In this document: positions 24,543-32,935 of the stretch, piece after piece
How positions within the stretch are numbered: the stretch's first letter is position 1
How the letters are laid out: each line of letters opens with the position of its first letter
NCBI GenBank assembly: GCA_013388545.1
Contig: JACAFB010000005.1
Coordinates: forward strand, 1 to 35,765
Reading direction: 5' to 3'
Length of the DNA: 35,765 nt
DNA from: Ignavibacteriaceae bacterium
GTDB lineage: Bacteria > Bacteroidota > Ignavibacteria > Ignavibacteriales > Ignavibacteriaceae
Notes under the pieces: model-generated
Seen by the model: only the letters and a program-made list of their open reading frames with translations
The model's database searches: none
What the model was told of the DNA's origin: nothing
Made by a program: the position numbers and the translations under genes

Positions 24543-25691
24543 ATGGCAAAAAAAGATTATTATGAAGTGCTCGGTGTTGACAGAAACGCAAGCAAAGAAG
24601 ATTTGAAAAAAGCTTACCGCAAGCTTGCAATGCAATATCATCCTGACAGGAATCCTGATGATAAAAGTGCAGAAGAAAAATTTAAAGAAGCAGCCGAGGC
24701 TTACGAAATATTAAACGATGACGATAAGCGTGCGCGTTATGACCGGTTCGGTCATGAAGGTGTTCGGGGAAGCGGATTTGGATCGCCCGGATTTTCAGAT
24801 ATCAACGATATTTTTTCTCACTTCTCCGATATTTTCAGCGGCTCATCAATTTTTGATGATTTTTTTGGGACAGGCACCCGGGGAAGAACAAAACGACGTT
24901 CAGCAGGTACACCAGGAGCTGATCTGCGTGTTAACCTTAAGCTTTCACTTGAAGAAATTGCTGCAGGCGTATCAAAAAAAATTAAGATAAAAAAGTTTGT
25001 TAAATGCGAAAGCTGCGACGGCTCGGGTGCAGAATCAGGAACATCTGTAAAAACCTGTTCTGTATGTCAGGGATCTGGTGAGGTCAAAACAATATCAAGA
25101 TCAGTGTTTGGACAGTTTGTTAATATTTCTACCTGCAGTAATTGCGGAGGAGAAGGAAACGTAATTGATAAGCCCTGCAGAGCTTGTTCGGGCGACGGAA
25201 GAGTTTCTGATGAAGTGACAATAAAAATAGATGTTCCTCCCGGAGTTCACCAGGGAAGTTATATGACTTTGAGAAATGAGGGAAATGCAGGAAAAAGAGG
25301 AGGAAGCAGCGGAGATATAATCGTAGTATTTGAAGAAATTGAACACGAATATTTTATCCGTGAAGAGGATAATATCATTTACGATCTTTACATTTCATAC
25401 CCCGATGCAGTGCTCGGAGCAGAAGTTGAAGTTCCGACCATTACAGGAAAAGCAAAACTTCAGATTGACCCCGGAACACCTTCGGGCAAACTGCTTAAAA
25501 TGAAGGACAAGGGAATAAAGCATCTTAACCGTTTGGGTTCGGGCGATCAGATTGTTCGGGTAAATATTGTTGTACCAAAAAAAATAAATCAGAAAGAAAA
25601 AGAATTGCTGAAGCAGCTTTCTGAAATGCCTAATGTGAAAATAAACAAAGAAAATATTGAAGGCGGTTTCTTCAAAAAATTTGGTCTTTAA
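24543..25691 (+). CDS. dnaJ: Chaperone DnaJ
   Basis: A 382-residue full-length type I J-protein that delivers substrates to DnaK and stimulates its ATPase. The J domain occupies about residues 1-70 and includes the HPD motif in [14 protein letters not shown]-rich linker with [13 protein letters not shown] and further Gly/Phe residues follows. Four zinc-binding CxxCxGxG repeats come next: [24 protein letters not shown] and CRACSGDG. The C-terminal substrate-binding domains end the protein. The start at 24543 gives the classical [12 protein letters not shown]; an ATG at 24537 overlapping the grpE stop would add two residues and cannot be excluded. Confidence 0.95.
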   Translation: MAKKDYYEVLGVDRNASKEDLKKAYRKLAMQYHPDRNPDDKSAEEKFKEAAEAYEILNDDDKRARYDRFGHEGVRGSGFGSPGFSDINDIFSHFSDIFSGSSIFDDFFGTGTRGRTKRRSAGTPGADLRVNLKLSLEEIAAGVSKKIKIKKFVKCESCDGSGAESGTSVKTCSVCQGSGEVKTISRSVFGQFVNISTCSNCGGEGNVIDKPCRACSGDGRVSDEVTIKIDVPPGVHQGSYMTLRNEGNAGKRGGSSGDIIVVFEEIEHEYFIREEDNIIYDLYISYPDAVLGAEVEVPTITGKAKLQIDPGTPSGKLLKMKDKGIKHLNRLGSGDQIVRVNIVVPKKINQKEKELLKQLSEMPNVKINKENIEGGFFKKFGL

Positions 25692-25714
25692 ATTGACCAG
25701 CTGTTTATCGATAA

Positions 25715-26200
25715 ATGCTTAAAAGAATTTCACAAAAAATTGGTTTCACCGAAACCGAAATAAAAGTCATTATTTTTTTGCTGATTGTTTTTTCAGCAGG
25801 TTTTGGTTTTAATTACTTGCTAAGCGGCAGTAAAGAGTTGAAATCAAAAATGAACCAGGAAACTCCTTCAGGCACTTCAGAGAAAAAACTTGCTATACTT
25901 GATATAGAAGCTGGTTCAAAAAAAGATAAAGAAATAAAACAGCAGGTTCTTGCTTTAGAAAAAATCGATTATAAAAAAGACAAGAAATCAAATCTTCCGC
26001 CGGGAAAAAGCATTAACATTAATACTGCATCAAAGGATGAACTAGTGAATATTCCGGGCATTGGTGAAAAAACTGCTCAAAGAATTATTGAGCTAAGAAA
26101 CAAACTTGGCAGATTCAAAAGCTTAAAAGAACTCTTAGAAGTTAAAGGAATAGGTGAGTCGAAATTAAAGACAATCAGCAAGTATTTAACTGTAAAATGA
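25715..26200 (+). CDS. ComEA-like helix-hairpin-helix DNA-binding protein
   Basis: A 161-residue protein with one N-terminal membrane helix (about residues 18-36) and a charged linker. Its C-terminal domain of about 62 residues has tandem helix-hairpin-helix motifs: SININTASKDELVNIPGIGE, KTAQRIIELRNKLG and LLEVKGIGESKLKTISKYL. This is the ComEA architecture; such proteins bind incoming double-stranded DNA in the periplasm during natural transformation, with the DNA-binding domain outside the inner membrane. It starts 23 bases after dnaJ and lies 17 bases before the next membrane protein, so it may be expressed with the chaperone unit. No comEC or comF is nearby. Shorter relatives may have roles unrelated to uptake. 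Confidence 0.85.
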   Translation: MLKRISQKIGFTETEIKVIIFLLIVFSAGFGFNYLLSGSKELKSKMNQETPSGTSEKKLAILDIEAGSKKDKEIKQQVLALEKIDYKKDKKSNLPPGKSININTASKDELVNIPGIGEKTAQRIIELRNKLGRFKSLKELLEVKGIGESKLKTISKYLTVK

Positions 26201-26217
26201 GTACATCAGGATAAATC

Positions 26218-26781
26218 TTGAAGCCATTGACAAAATTAAATCCCCGTATTATTCATTTATTACTTTACCTGGTTATAGCCATTCTTTCTATATTGCTCAT
26301 TAAGGTTGTTATTATTGATCCTAAAAATATTATTGAGAGAGAAAAATATTATAAAAGAGAATCAAGGCTGAGAATGGAAAATATCAGGCAGGCTCAGGTA
26401 CTTTTTCAAAAAAAATATTCCCGCTTTACAGATAATCTTGATTCGTTAATAAAATTTATAAAAACTGACCGGTACGTAACGGACTTAATGAAAAAGACGG
26501 ATTCACTTTCGGGAAAATCACTAAGTCCATTTAAAAAGCTATCAAACGGAATCTTCAGCCCCGATAGTCTGTTTCGAACTCCAAAATCATTTCAGAGATA
26601 TATTTTGCTGGTAGATACAACCGAGACAGGAGATACAATAAAAAATCAATCGGGAAAAACTGTTAGAGTCATTCAGAAAAAAATTATTGGATCAAAATAT
26701 TACTTGAATGACCCCGATGGTTATGGCTCGGTTGGCAGCCTATCAGACGATGCCCTGAAAAATGTTGTTTCCTGGGAATAA
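26218..26781 (+). CDS. Single-pass membrane protein, possibly pseudopilin-like
   Basis: A 187-residue protein starting with TTG at 26218, preceded by AGGA. A short basic cytoplasmic tail leads into one hydrophobic helix (about residues 12-34). After it come a charged amphipathic helix and the segment RMENIRQAQVLFQKKYSRFT, then DNLDSLIKFIKTD. That pattern (a helix with I/L-R-x-A-Q, an aromatic, then a D-x-L-D-x-L motif) resembles the body of type II secretion pseudopilins and a conserved Bacteroidota family. No prepilin-peptidase cleavage site is visible. It sits between the ComEA-like gene and the PilM-like gene with 17- and 3-base gaps, suggesting a shared envelope complex. The family assignment is tentative. 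Confidence 0.7.
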   Translation: MKPLTKLNPRIIHLLLYLVIAILSILLIKVVIIDPKNIIEREKYYKRESRLRMENIRQAQVLFQKKYSRFTDNLDSLIKFIKTDRYVTDLMKKTDSLSGKSLSPFKKLSNGIFSPDSLFRTPKSFQRYILLVDTTETGDTIKNQSGKTVRVIQKKIIGSKYYLNDPDGYGSVGSLSDDALKNVVSWE

Positions 26782-26784
26782 AAT

Positions 26785-27711
26785 ATGAAGCCATTCGAAA
26801 ATCAAACAGGAATTTCAGTTTCAAATTCAAAAATCCAACTTGTAGAAATTGGATATAAAAATGAAAAATTCTGTCTTGATAAAATTGATGAGGCATATTT
26901 TGAAGAACAGCTTAACCTGAAAACTGACAGGGAAACAAAAATCATCTCAACTTTGCAAAGTGCATATAATGAGATTACTTTCAAGTCACCTCTTCACAGC
27001 AAATCATTGTCCTTTGCACTGCCCTTTGAATTATTTTATTCGATGCAGGTCCCTTATGATAATACACTTCTTCATCGGGATTTGATTGAAGAATTCAGAT
27101 GGGAATTTTCAGTTCTCTATCCAATGGCTGATGTTGAAAACTTCTCTATCCAGTATATCGAAGTTGAAAAGAATAACATGATCGGGAAAAACACTGCGAT
27201 TGTGGTTGGCATAGAAAGAAAATGGATAAGTCTGTTTGAAAAATTCTGCAAACAGAATAATCTAAAGTTAGGATTTATTGATAATCTTCATTTTGCTTCA
27301 GAACGTGCCTTATCGGTGAATAGCATTTTTATTTTACGAGGCTTGATACTAAATATTTTTCTGAGCAGCAAATTCGTTTCTGTGCTTTTATCTTTCAATC
27401 GCAAACCATTCTATTTCAGAATAATCCCGATAGATAATTTCAGTGAAGTACCTTCACTTTTAACAGGTGAACTGACATCCGGGGCGGGCTTGAACATAAA
27501 TAAAAATTCGATCGATGCGGCATTCGTAAGCGGCGAAGATGTGAGCGAAACAACAATTTATCATCTCACTTCTGCACTTGGGATACATTTCCAGATTTTT
27601 AATCCTTTTGAAAAAATTAAACCCGATTTGAATTTACTGAAAAATCCCTTGTATGTGCAGAAGAACAACTCATTCGCTGCTGCTGCAGGAATTGCATACA
27701 GGCTCGCTTAA
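26785..27711 (+). CDS. PilM-like (actin-fold) protein, DUF3822-like
   Basis: A 308-residue soluble protein. Its opening (ISVSNSKIQLVEIGYKNEKF), the LIEEFRWEFSVLYPM segment, the VVGIERKWISLFEKFC stretch and the end NSFAAAAGIAYRLA follow the layout of PilM/SHS2 actin-like proteins, which sit on the inner face of type IV pilus and type II secretion platforms and bind the tail of PilN-type membrane proteins. ATP-binding loops are poorly conserved. Bacteroidota carry a comparable PilM-like family (DUF3822) beside rsmD; the same neighbour occurs here, 21 bases downstream. The three-base gap from the upstream membrane protein supports a functional pair. Function is inferred, not shown. Confidence 0.65.
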   Translation: MKPFENQTGISVSNSKIQLVEIGYKNEKFCLDKIDEAYFEEQLNLKTDRETKIISTLQSAYNEITFKSPLHSKSLSFALPFELFYSMQVPYDNTLLHRDLIEEFRWEFSVLYPMADVENFSIQYIEVEKNNMIGKNTAIVVGIERKWISLFEKFCKQNNLKLGFIDNLHFASERALSVNSIFILRGLILNIFLSSKFVSVLLSFNRKPFYFRIIPIDNFSEVPSLLTGELTSGAGLNINKNSIDAAFVSGEDVSETTIYHLTSALGIHFQIFNPFEKIKPDLNLLKNPLYVQKNNSFAAAAGIAYRLA

Positions 27712-27732
27712 TTTTCCGGGAAAAATTATTCA

Positions 27733-28287
27733 ATGCGACTTAGAATTATATCGGGAGAATTTAAAGGCAGGTTCATTTCAGTTCCCCAATCAGATTTGAT
27801 CAGACCAACTACAGACAGAGTCAGAGAAACACTATTCAATATTCTTAACAACAAAGTTGATTTTAAAGATATCGAAGTTCTGGATTTGTATTCAGGCTCA
27901 GGTTCCCTTGGCCTTGAATGCCTCAGCCGGGGAGCGCATCATACAGATTTTGTGGAGAAAAATTTTCAAATAAGAAAAAAGCTTGAAGAAAATATATTAT
28001 CACTCAACCTGAAGGAGAAAACCACAGTTTATCAGGAAAAAGCTTTAACGTTTTGCGATAATTTCAGAGGTAAAAAGTATGATTTAATACTTGCAGATCC
28101 TCCTTTCTTTAAAGATGACATTTATGAAGTCGTTAAAAATTTACTTAAAAATAATTTTCTTGCTGAAAATGGATTCATCATCATAGAAAGATCTATTCAG
28201 ACAAAAGAAAAAGATGTTTCAAACTTTAAAGTTGAACCATTTAAAGTTATTGGTGATGCCTGCCTTTACGAAATAACGAATAATTGA
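27733..28287 (+). CDS. rsmD: 16S rRNA (guanine966-N2)-methyltransferase RsmD
   Basis: A 184-residue methyltransferase that modifies G966 of 16S rRNA in the assembled small subunit. Diagnostic stretches are the N-terminal RIISGEFKGR, RPTTDRVRETLFNIL, the SAM-binding VLDLYSGSGSLGLECLSRGA (about 55-73), and the catalytic DPPF (LILADPPFF, about 117-125). The length fits the family. It follows the PilM-like gene by 21 bases and precedes coaD by 55; the rsmD-coaD pairing is widespread in bacteria. Confidence 0.93.
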   Translation: MRLRIISGEFKGRFISVPQSDLIRPTTDRVRETLFNILNNKVDFKDIEVLDLYSGSGSLGLECLSRGAHHTDFVEKNFQIRKKLEENILSLNLKEKTTVYQEKALTFCDNFRGKKYDLILADPPFFKDDIYEVVKNLLKNNFLAENGFIIIERSIQTKEKDVSNFKVEPFKVIGDACLYEITNN

Positions 28288-28342
28288 GCTTTCTTTTCAT
28301 CAGCCAGATTTAATATTTTTAAGACAACAAAAAAAACTGATT

Positions 28343-28828
28343 ATGAAAAAAGTAATTTATCCAGGTACTTTCGATCCCGTGACATACGGACATATAGATA
28401 TTGTCAGACGAGCGGTTGATCTTTTCGACGAAGTAGTTGTTACAGTAGCTGTTAATCCCTCAAAGCAGCCTTTGTTCAGCATGGAAGAGCGAATAGAAAT
28501 GCTAAAAGAATCTTTGAAAGAGTTTGACTCTAAAGTCTTAATCGATTCATTTGATGGTTTGCTTGTCGAACATGCCAAACAAGTAGGTGCACGTGCAATA
28601 ATCAGAGGATTGCGGCAGATAAGTGACTTTGAATTTGAATTTCAGATGGCTCTGATGAACAGAAAATTATCAGGTGATATCACAACCATTTTTTTAATGC
28701 CGCATGAAAGATATACTTATCTTAATTCAACAGTAATTAGAAATCTCGCTTCACTGCATGCAGATGTTAGCAATTTTGTTCCTCCTGTAGTTCACGAAGC
28801 ATTAAAGAAAAAATTTCCCAGGAAATAG
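28343..28828 (+). CDS. coaD: Pantetheine-phosphate adenylyltransferase CoaD
   Basis: This 161-residue enzyme transfers AMP to 4'-phosphopantetheine to form dephospho-CoA, the penultimate step of CoA synthesis. The nucleotidyltransferase motif GTFDPVTYGH is at residues 8-17. RGLRQISDFEFEFQMALMNR and the C-terminal signature YTYLNSTVIRNLA are conserved. Length is standard for the hexameric enzyme. It is the last gene of the block that started with hrcA or comEA; 191 bases then separate it from the acetyl-CoA synthetase gene, whose product uses CoA, but nothing in the sequence shows co-regulation. Confidence 0.95.
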   Translation: MKKVIYPGTFDPVTYGHIDIVRRAVDLFDEVVVTVAVNPSKQPLFSMEERIEMLKESLKEFDSKVLIDSFDGLLVEHAKQVGARAIIRGLRQISDFEFEFQMALMNRKLSGDITTIFLMPHERYTYLNSTVIRNLASLHADVSNFVPPVVHEALKKKFPRK

Positions 28829-28940
28829 TTCGAAATATCTTTTGTTGTATAACGGTATTTAATTGGTTCCATACCGGAATATCTGATTTCCAGGCTTAAG
28901 TGAAAGATTAAACCATCATTAAAATCGTTTTAAGCTCGAG

Positions 28941-28972
28941 TTTGTTTATATCAAACTGATGATTTAACTTCG
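28941..28972 (+). promoter_or_regulatory. Candidate promoter for acetyl-CoA synthetase gene
   Basis: TTTG at 28941-28944 and TAACTTCG at 28965-28972 are separated by 20 bases. This approximates the Bacteroidota TTTG-N19-TAnnTTTG arrangement with one mismatch in the -7 element and one extra spacer base. It would place the transcript start about 40 bases before the ATG at 29020. Confidence 0.3.
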
Positions 28973-29019
28973 CACCCAATTCAAATTATAATTTCAAACC
29001 AAAATAAACGGAGCTTTTT

Positions 29020-30909
29020 ATGGCTGAAAATAAGCTTTCTGGTGAGGTTTATTATCCCACTAAAGAAATAATGGATTATGCTCATGCTAAATGTGAGAGC
29101 CTTTATAATTTTGCAGAAAAAGATCCGATTGGATTCTGGGAAAAAGAAGCACAAAATCTTTACTGGCATAAGAAATGGGAAAAAGTTCTCGATGATTCAA
29201 ATAAACCGTTTTATCAATGGTTCACAGGGGCCAAAACAAATATAGCCTACAACTGTCTTGATGTTCACATTGCAACCGCACGCCGAAATAAACTTGCGCT
29301 CATCTGGGAAGGAGAAAACGGTGAGTTCAGGTCGTATTCATATTATGCACTTCAGAGAGAAACTTGCAAGTTTTCAAATGTTTTAAAGAGCCTCGGAGTA
29401 AAAAAAGGAGATCGCGTTACACTTTACATGGGCAGAGTTCCTGAATTAATGATTGGTATGCTCGCTTGCGCGCGGATTGGGGCAATCCATTCAGTAGTTT
29501 ATGGCGGCTTTTCTGTTGAAGCTCTTCACGAAAGATTAGAAGACAGCCAATCCAAAGTGCTAATAGTTTCTGATGGCGCCTATCAAAGAGGAAAAATTGT
29601 TGAATTGAAAAAAATTGCAGACGAAGCTTTGCAAAGAGCAGCTACAGTTGAAAGTGTTCTCGTTGTTAAAAGAACCGGACATCAGGTAAATATGGAATTC
29701 GGACGAGATATGTGGTATCACGAATTAATTAATCTCCCTATTGCCAGCACTAACGACTGCCTTGAAGTTGTCGATGCAGAAGATCCTTTATTCCTGCTTT
29801 ATACTTCCGGTACAACCGGTAAACCAAAGGCTATCCTGCATACTCACGGCGGATACATGGTTGGTACTTATACAACACTTAAATATGTTTTTGATATCCA
29901 TGAAGAAGACCGTTACTGGTGTGCTGCAGATCCCGGTTGGATCACCGGTCACAGCTACATTGTTTATGGTCCGCTTTTAAACGGCACAACTTCGTTTATG
30001 TATGAAGGTGCGCCAACTTATCCATATCCTCACAGATGGTGGCAAATGATTGAGAAGTACGGTATTAATATTTTATACACTGCACCAACTGCCATCAGGG
30101 GATTAATGAGATTTGGCGATGCATGGCCAAACAGATATAATCTGTCGTCTTTAAGATTACTTGGGAGCGTTGGTGAACCTATCAATCCTGAAGCGTGGAA
30201 ATGGTATTATAAAGTAATAGGAAGAGAAAAATGCCCTATTATGGATACCTGGTGGCAGACTGAAACCGGTGCATTTATGATTACTCCAATGCCGTGCACT
30301 CCATTAAAACCCGGTTCAGGAACGAAACCTTTTCCCGGTATTATTGCTGATGTTGTTGATGAGAATGGAAATCCGGTTAAACCAAATGAAGAAGGTTATC
30401 TGGTTATCAAAACTCCATGGCCTTCGATGTTAAGAACCATCTGGAATGACCCTGACAGATATGTAAGTCAATATTGGAGCAAATACCAGGGAATGTACTT
30501 AACCGGTGATTCGGCAAGAAAAGATGAAGACGGGTATTTCTGGATAATTGGAAGAGTGGATGATGTTATTAAAGTTTCGGGGTATCGGCTTGGAACTGCT
30601 GAGATTGAAAGCGCTCTTGTAAGTCATCAGGCAGTTGCAGAAGCAGCGGCAATTGGACTTCCGCACGAGATAAAAGGTAATGCGATCCATTGTTATGTGC
30701 TTTTGAAAAGCGGATATGAAAAATCAGATAAGCTGGTTGAGGAACTTCGTCTGCATGTTGGTCATGAAGTTGGACCTATAGCAAAACCGGAACACATTGA
30801 AATTGTGGATACCCTTCCCAAAACCCGTAGTGGAAAAATTATGAGAAGAGTGCTTAAAGCAAGGGCTTTAGGATTGGACCCGGGAAATCTCAGCACGCTT
30901 GAAGAATAA
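29020..30909 (+). CDS. acsA: Acetyl-CoA synthetase (AMP-forming)
   Basis: This 629-residue ANL-superfamily ligase converts acetate, ATP and CoA to acetyl-CoA via acetyl-AMP. The N-terminal acetyl-CoA synthase cap domain (NLYWHKKWEKVLDDS, FTGAKTNIAYNCLDVHI) distinguishes it from other acyl-CoA ligases. The P-loop-like A3 motif YTSGTTGKPK is near residue 262, WCAADPGWITGHSYI follows, and DTWWQTETGA carries the tryptophan that limits the acyl pocket to acetate. YLTGDSARKDEDGYFWIIGR and the C-terminal PKTRSGKIMRR hold the hinge and the catalytic lysine, the usual target of regulatory acetylation. GGAG six bases before the ATG is a good ribosome binding site. It stands alone, with 135 bases before the export operon. 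Confidence 0.94.
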   Translation: MAENKLSGEVYYPTKEIMDYAHAKCESLYNFAEKDPIGFWEKEAQNLYWHKKWEKVLDDSNKPFYQWFTGAKTNIAYNCLDVHIATARRNKLALIWEGENGEFRSYSYYALQRETCKFSNVLKSLGVKKGDRVTLYMGRVPELMIGMLACARIGAIHSVVYGGFSVEALHERLEDSQSKVLIVSDGAYQRGKIVELKKIADEALQRAATVESVLVVKRTGHQVNMEFGRDMWYHELINLPIASTNDCLEVVDAEDPLFLLYTSGTTGKPKAILHTHGGYMVGTYTTLKYVFDIHEEDRYWCAADPGWITGHSYIVYGPLLNGTTSFMYEGAPTYPYPHRWWQMIEKYGINILYTAPTAIRGLMRFGDAWPNRYNLSSLRLLGSVGEPINPEAWKWYYKVIGREKCPIMDTWWQTETGAFMITPMPCTPLKPGSGTKPFPGIIADVVDENGNPVKPNEEGYLVIKTPWPSMLRTIWNDPDRYVSQYWSKYQGMYLTGDSARKDEDGYFWIIGRVDDVIKVSGYRLGTAEIESALVSHQAVAEAAAIGLPHEIKGNAIHCYVLLKSGYEKSDKLVEELRLHVGHEVGPIAKPEHIEIVDTLPKTRSGKIMRRVLKARALGLDPGNLSTLEE

Positions 30910-31044
30910 ATTTCAAAAATTTTTAATTGGCTTTCCGTTTATCAATGAAATGATCCACTTATCTTTTTTTTACCGGATTTTTAGGGTGAACTTTTGTTCA
31001 GTGTGAGCTGTTTTATATTTTAACAATCAAAAAAATAAAGAAAA

Positions 31045-32229
31045 ATGGAAACACGAAATGCTGATCTATCCTCATTAAGGATCGACAGATCGAACAAGGA
31101 AGATTTAAATCCGGGCAGGAAAAAGTTATTTGTTGGAATAGTAATTATTTTCATTCTACTGGTTGCAATTTATCTGATTTATAATTTTGTTTTTTCTTCA
31201 TCGGTATCCGTAAAATTAACCACTGCAGTATTACAGAAACCCGGTCAAACTGCTTCATCTTTAACAGCAAGCGGTTACGTAGTTGCTCAACGCAAAGCTT
31301 CAATTGCTTCAAAAGGAACAGGACGGCTTGTGTATCTTGGAGTAGTTGAGGGAGATAAAGTCAAGAAAAACCAGGTTATCGGCCAGATAGAAAATGATGA
31401 CATTAAAGCTCAGCTTGAAGAAGCAAAAGCCAACCTTAAGCTTAATGAAGCAGACTTAATCAATGCTGAAAATGTTTATTTGCGCGAGAAAGAACTACTT
31501 GCAAAAGGATTAACATCAAAACAGATTTTTGATCAGGCAGAAGCCAACTACAAAAGATCACTCGCCGCCGTAGAGCTTGCTAAAGCACGCATTAAACAAA
31601 TTGAAGTTGCACTTGAAAATACTTTTATCCGTGCACCTTTTGACGGAACTGTCCTTACAAAAAATGCAGAAGTTGGTGAAGTTGTTGCCCCGCTTGGTGC
31701 TGGTACAAATATCCGCGGCGCTGTTGTTACAATTGCTGATATGAATTCGCTGCTCGTTGAAGCGGATGTATCTGAATCAAATATTGAAAGAATACTGGTT
31801 AACCAGGATTGTGAAATAATCCTGGATGCGTACCCTGAAAAAAGTTACCAGGGATTTGTCTTTAAGATTGTACCCACAGCAGACCGATCGAAGGCAACTG
31901 TTATGGTTAAAGTCGGCTTTAAAGAATATGATTCACGTGTTCTTCCGGAAATGAGTGCAAAAGTTTCTTTCTTTACCGAACCAGTAGATACTTCAATTAT
32001 CAACCAAAAGCCTTTGCTCGTAATTCCTGTAAATTCAATTTGTCAGGAAAATGGAAAATACTTTATCTTTAAAGTAGTCGAGGGATCAGCCAGAAAATTC
32101 GAAGTAACCATCGGACAGAGATTTGATACTTACGTTGAGATTCTAAGTGGATTAAGAAGCGGCGATCAGATAATTGATTCCCTGACCGATAAAGTTCAGG
32201 ATGGAATTAAAGTTAAAATATCAGATTAG
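31045..32229 (+). CDS. Membrane-fusion (HlyD/MacA-type) efflux adaptor
   Basis: A 394-residue periplasmic adaptor. A cytoplasmic tail of about 27 residues precedes one membrane helix (KKLFVGIVIIFILLVAIYLI region, about 27-50). A lipoyl/barrel-sandwich half follows (SGYVVAQRKASIASKGTGRL), then an alpha-helical hairpin (about 125-195, with repeated E-A-K and A-x-L patterns), the second lipoyl half (NTFIRAPFDGTVLTKNAEVG) and beta-barrel/membrane-proximal domains. Such adaptors link an inner-membrane pump to an outer-membrane channel. It starts a four-gene set with an ATPase and two permeases, spaced 26, 8 and 19 bases. No TolC-like gene is in the window. Substrate unknown. A TTTG-N17-TATATTTT element 21-49 bases upstream may be the promoter. 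Confidence 0.9.
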   Translation: METRNADLSSLRIDRSNKEDLNPGRKKLFVGIVIIFILLVAIYLIYNFVFSSSVSVKLTTAVLQKPGQTASSLTASGYVVAQRKASIASKGTGRLVYLGVVEGDKVKKNQVIGQIENDDIKAQLEEAKANLKLNEADLINAENVYLREKELLAKGLTSKQIFDQAEANYKRSLAAVELAKARIKQIEVALENTFIRAPFDGTVLTKNAEVGEVVAPLGAGTNIRGAVVTIADMNSLLVEADVSESNIERILVNQDCEIILDAYPEKSYQGFVFKIVPTADRSKATVMVKVGFKEYDSRVLPEMSAKVSFFTEPVDTSIINQKPLLVIPVNSICQENGKYFIFKVVEGSARKFEVTIGQRFDTYVEILSGLRSGDQIIDSLTDKVQDGIKVKISD

Positions 32230-32255
32230 AATTTGGAAAAAATATCGGAGTACAG

Positions 32256-32927
32256 ATGTCAGCAATTATAAGTGTTCAGAATGTTTCTAAATCATATTGG
32301 AGGGACAGCCTTGAGATTCCTGTCCTGAATAACATATCAATTGAAGTTCAGGAAGGAGATTTTCTGGCTCTGATGGGGCCCTCGGGTTCGGGAAAAACAA
32401 CTTTGTTAAACCTGATTGCGGGCATCGACAAACCGTCAAAAGGGAATGTAATTGTTGCAGGTACCGATATTTCAAAACTTGGTGAATCAGCCCTTGCAAA
32501 ATGGAGAGCAAATAGTGTCGGATTTATTTTTCAGTTCTATAATCTGATTCCTGTTCTGACTGCATTTGAAAATGTCGAGCTTCCTTTACTGCTGACAAAA
32601 CTGTCTAAATCACAGCGAAAAAAACAAGTGGAAACTGCTCTAACTTTAGTCGGACTTGGCGAACGAATGTACCACTATCCAAAGCAGCTTTCAGGAGGTC
32701 AGGAGCAGCGAGTTGCAATCGCAAGAGCAATCGTAACTGACCCGGTTATTCTGGTTGCAGATGAACCAACCGGTGACCTTGATAAAAACTCAGCTTCAGA
32801 AATTCTGACTTTGATGGAAAGGTTAAACAGTGAATTCAAAAAAACAATCATTATGGTAACTCACGATCCGCACGCTGCAGAAAAAGCCAAACAGATTCGC
32901 CATCTTGAAAAAGGCGATTTGGTTTAG
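32256..32927 (+). CDS. ABC transporter ATPase, MacB/LolD type
   Basis: A 223-residue ATP-binding subunit. Walker A is GPSGSGKTT (41-49), the Q-loop is in FIFQFYNLIP (about 90-99), the signature is LSGGQEQRVAIARA (145-158), Walker B is VILVADEPTGDLD (164-176) and the H-loop histidine is H203. The signature has Glu at the position often occupied by Gln (LSGGQQQ), a tolerated change. Size and sequence style match the MacB/LolD/FtsE class, whose type VII ABC transporters act by mechanotransmission rather than classical transport. GGAG precedes the ATG. It should pair with the two permeases downstream. Confidence 0.94.
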   Translation: MSAIISVQNVSKSYWRDSLEIPVLNNISIEVQEGDFLALMGPSGSGKTTLLNLIAGIDKPSKGNVIVAGTDISKLGESALAKWRANSVGFIFQFYNLIPVLTAFENVELPLLLTKLSKSQRKKQVETALTLVGLGERMYHYPKQLSGGQEQRVAIARAIVTDPVILVADEPTGDLDKNSASEILTLMERLNSEFKKTIIMVTHDPHAAEKAKQIRHLEKGDLV

Positions 32928-32935
32928 GAGCACTT

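Noticed and set aside
30910..31044. Terminator after acetyl-CoA synthetase
   Set aside because: Only a five-base AT stem is visible near 30912-30926; not enough to call.
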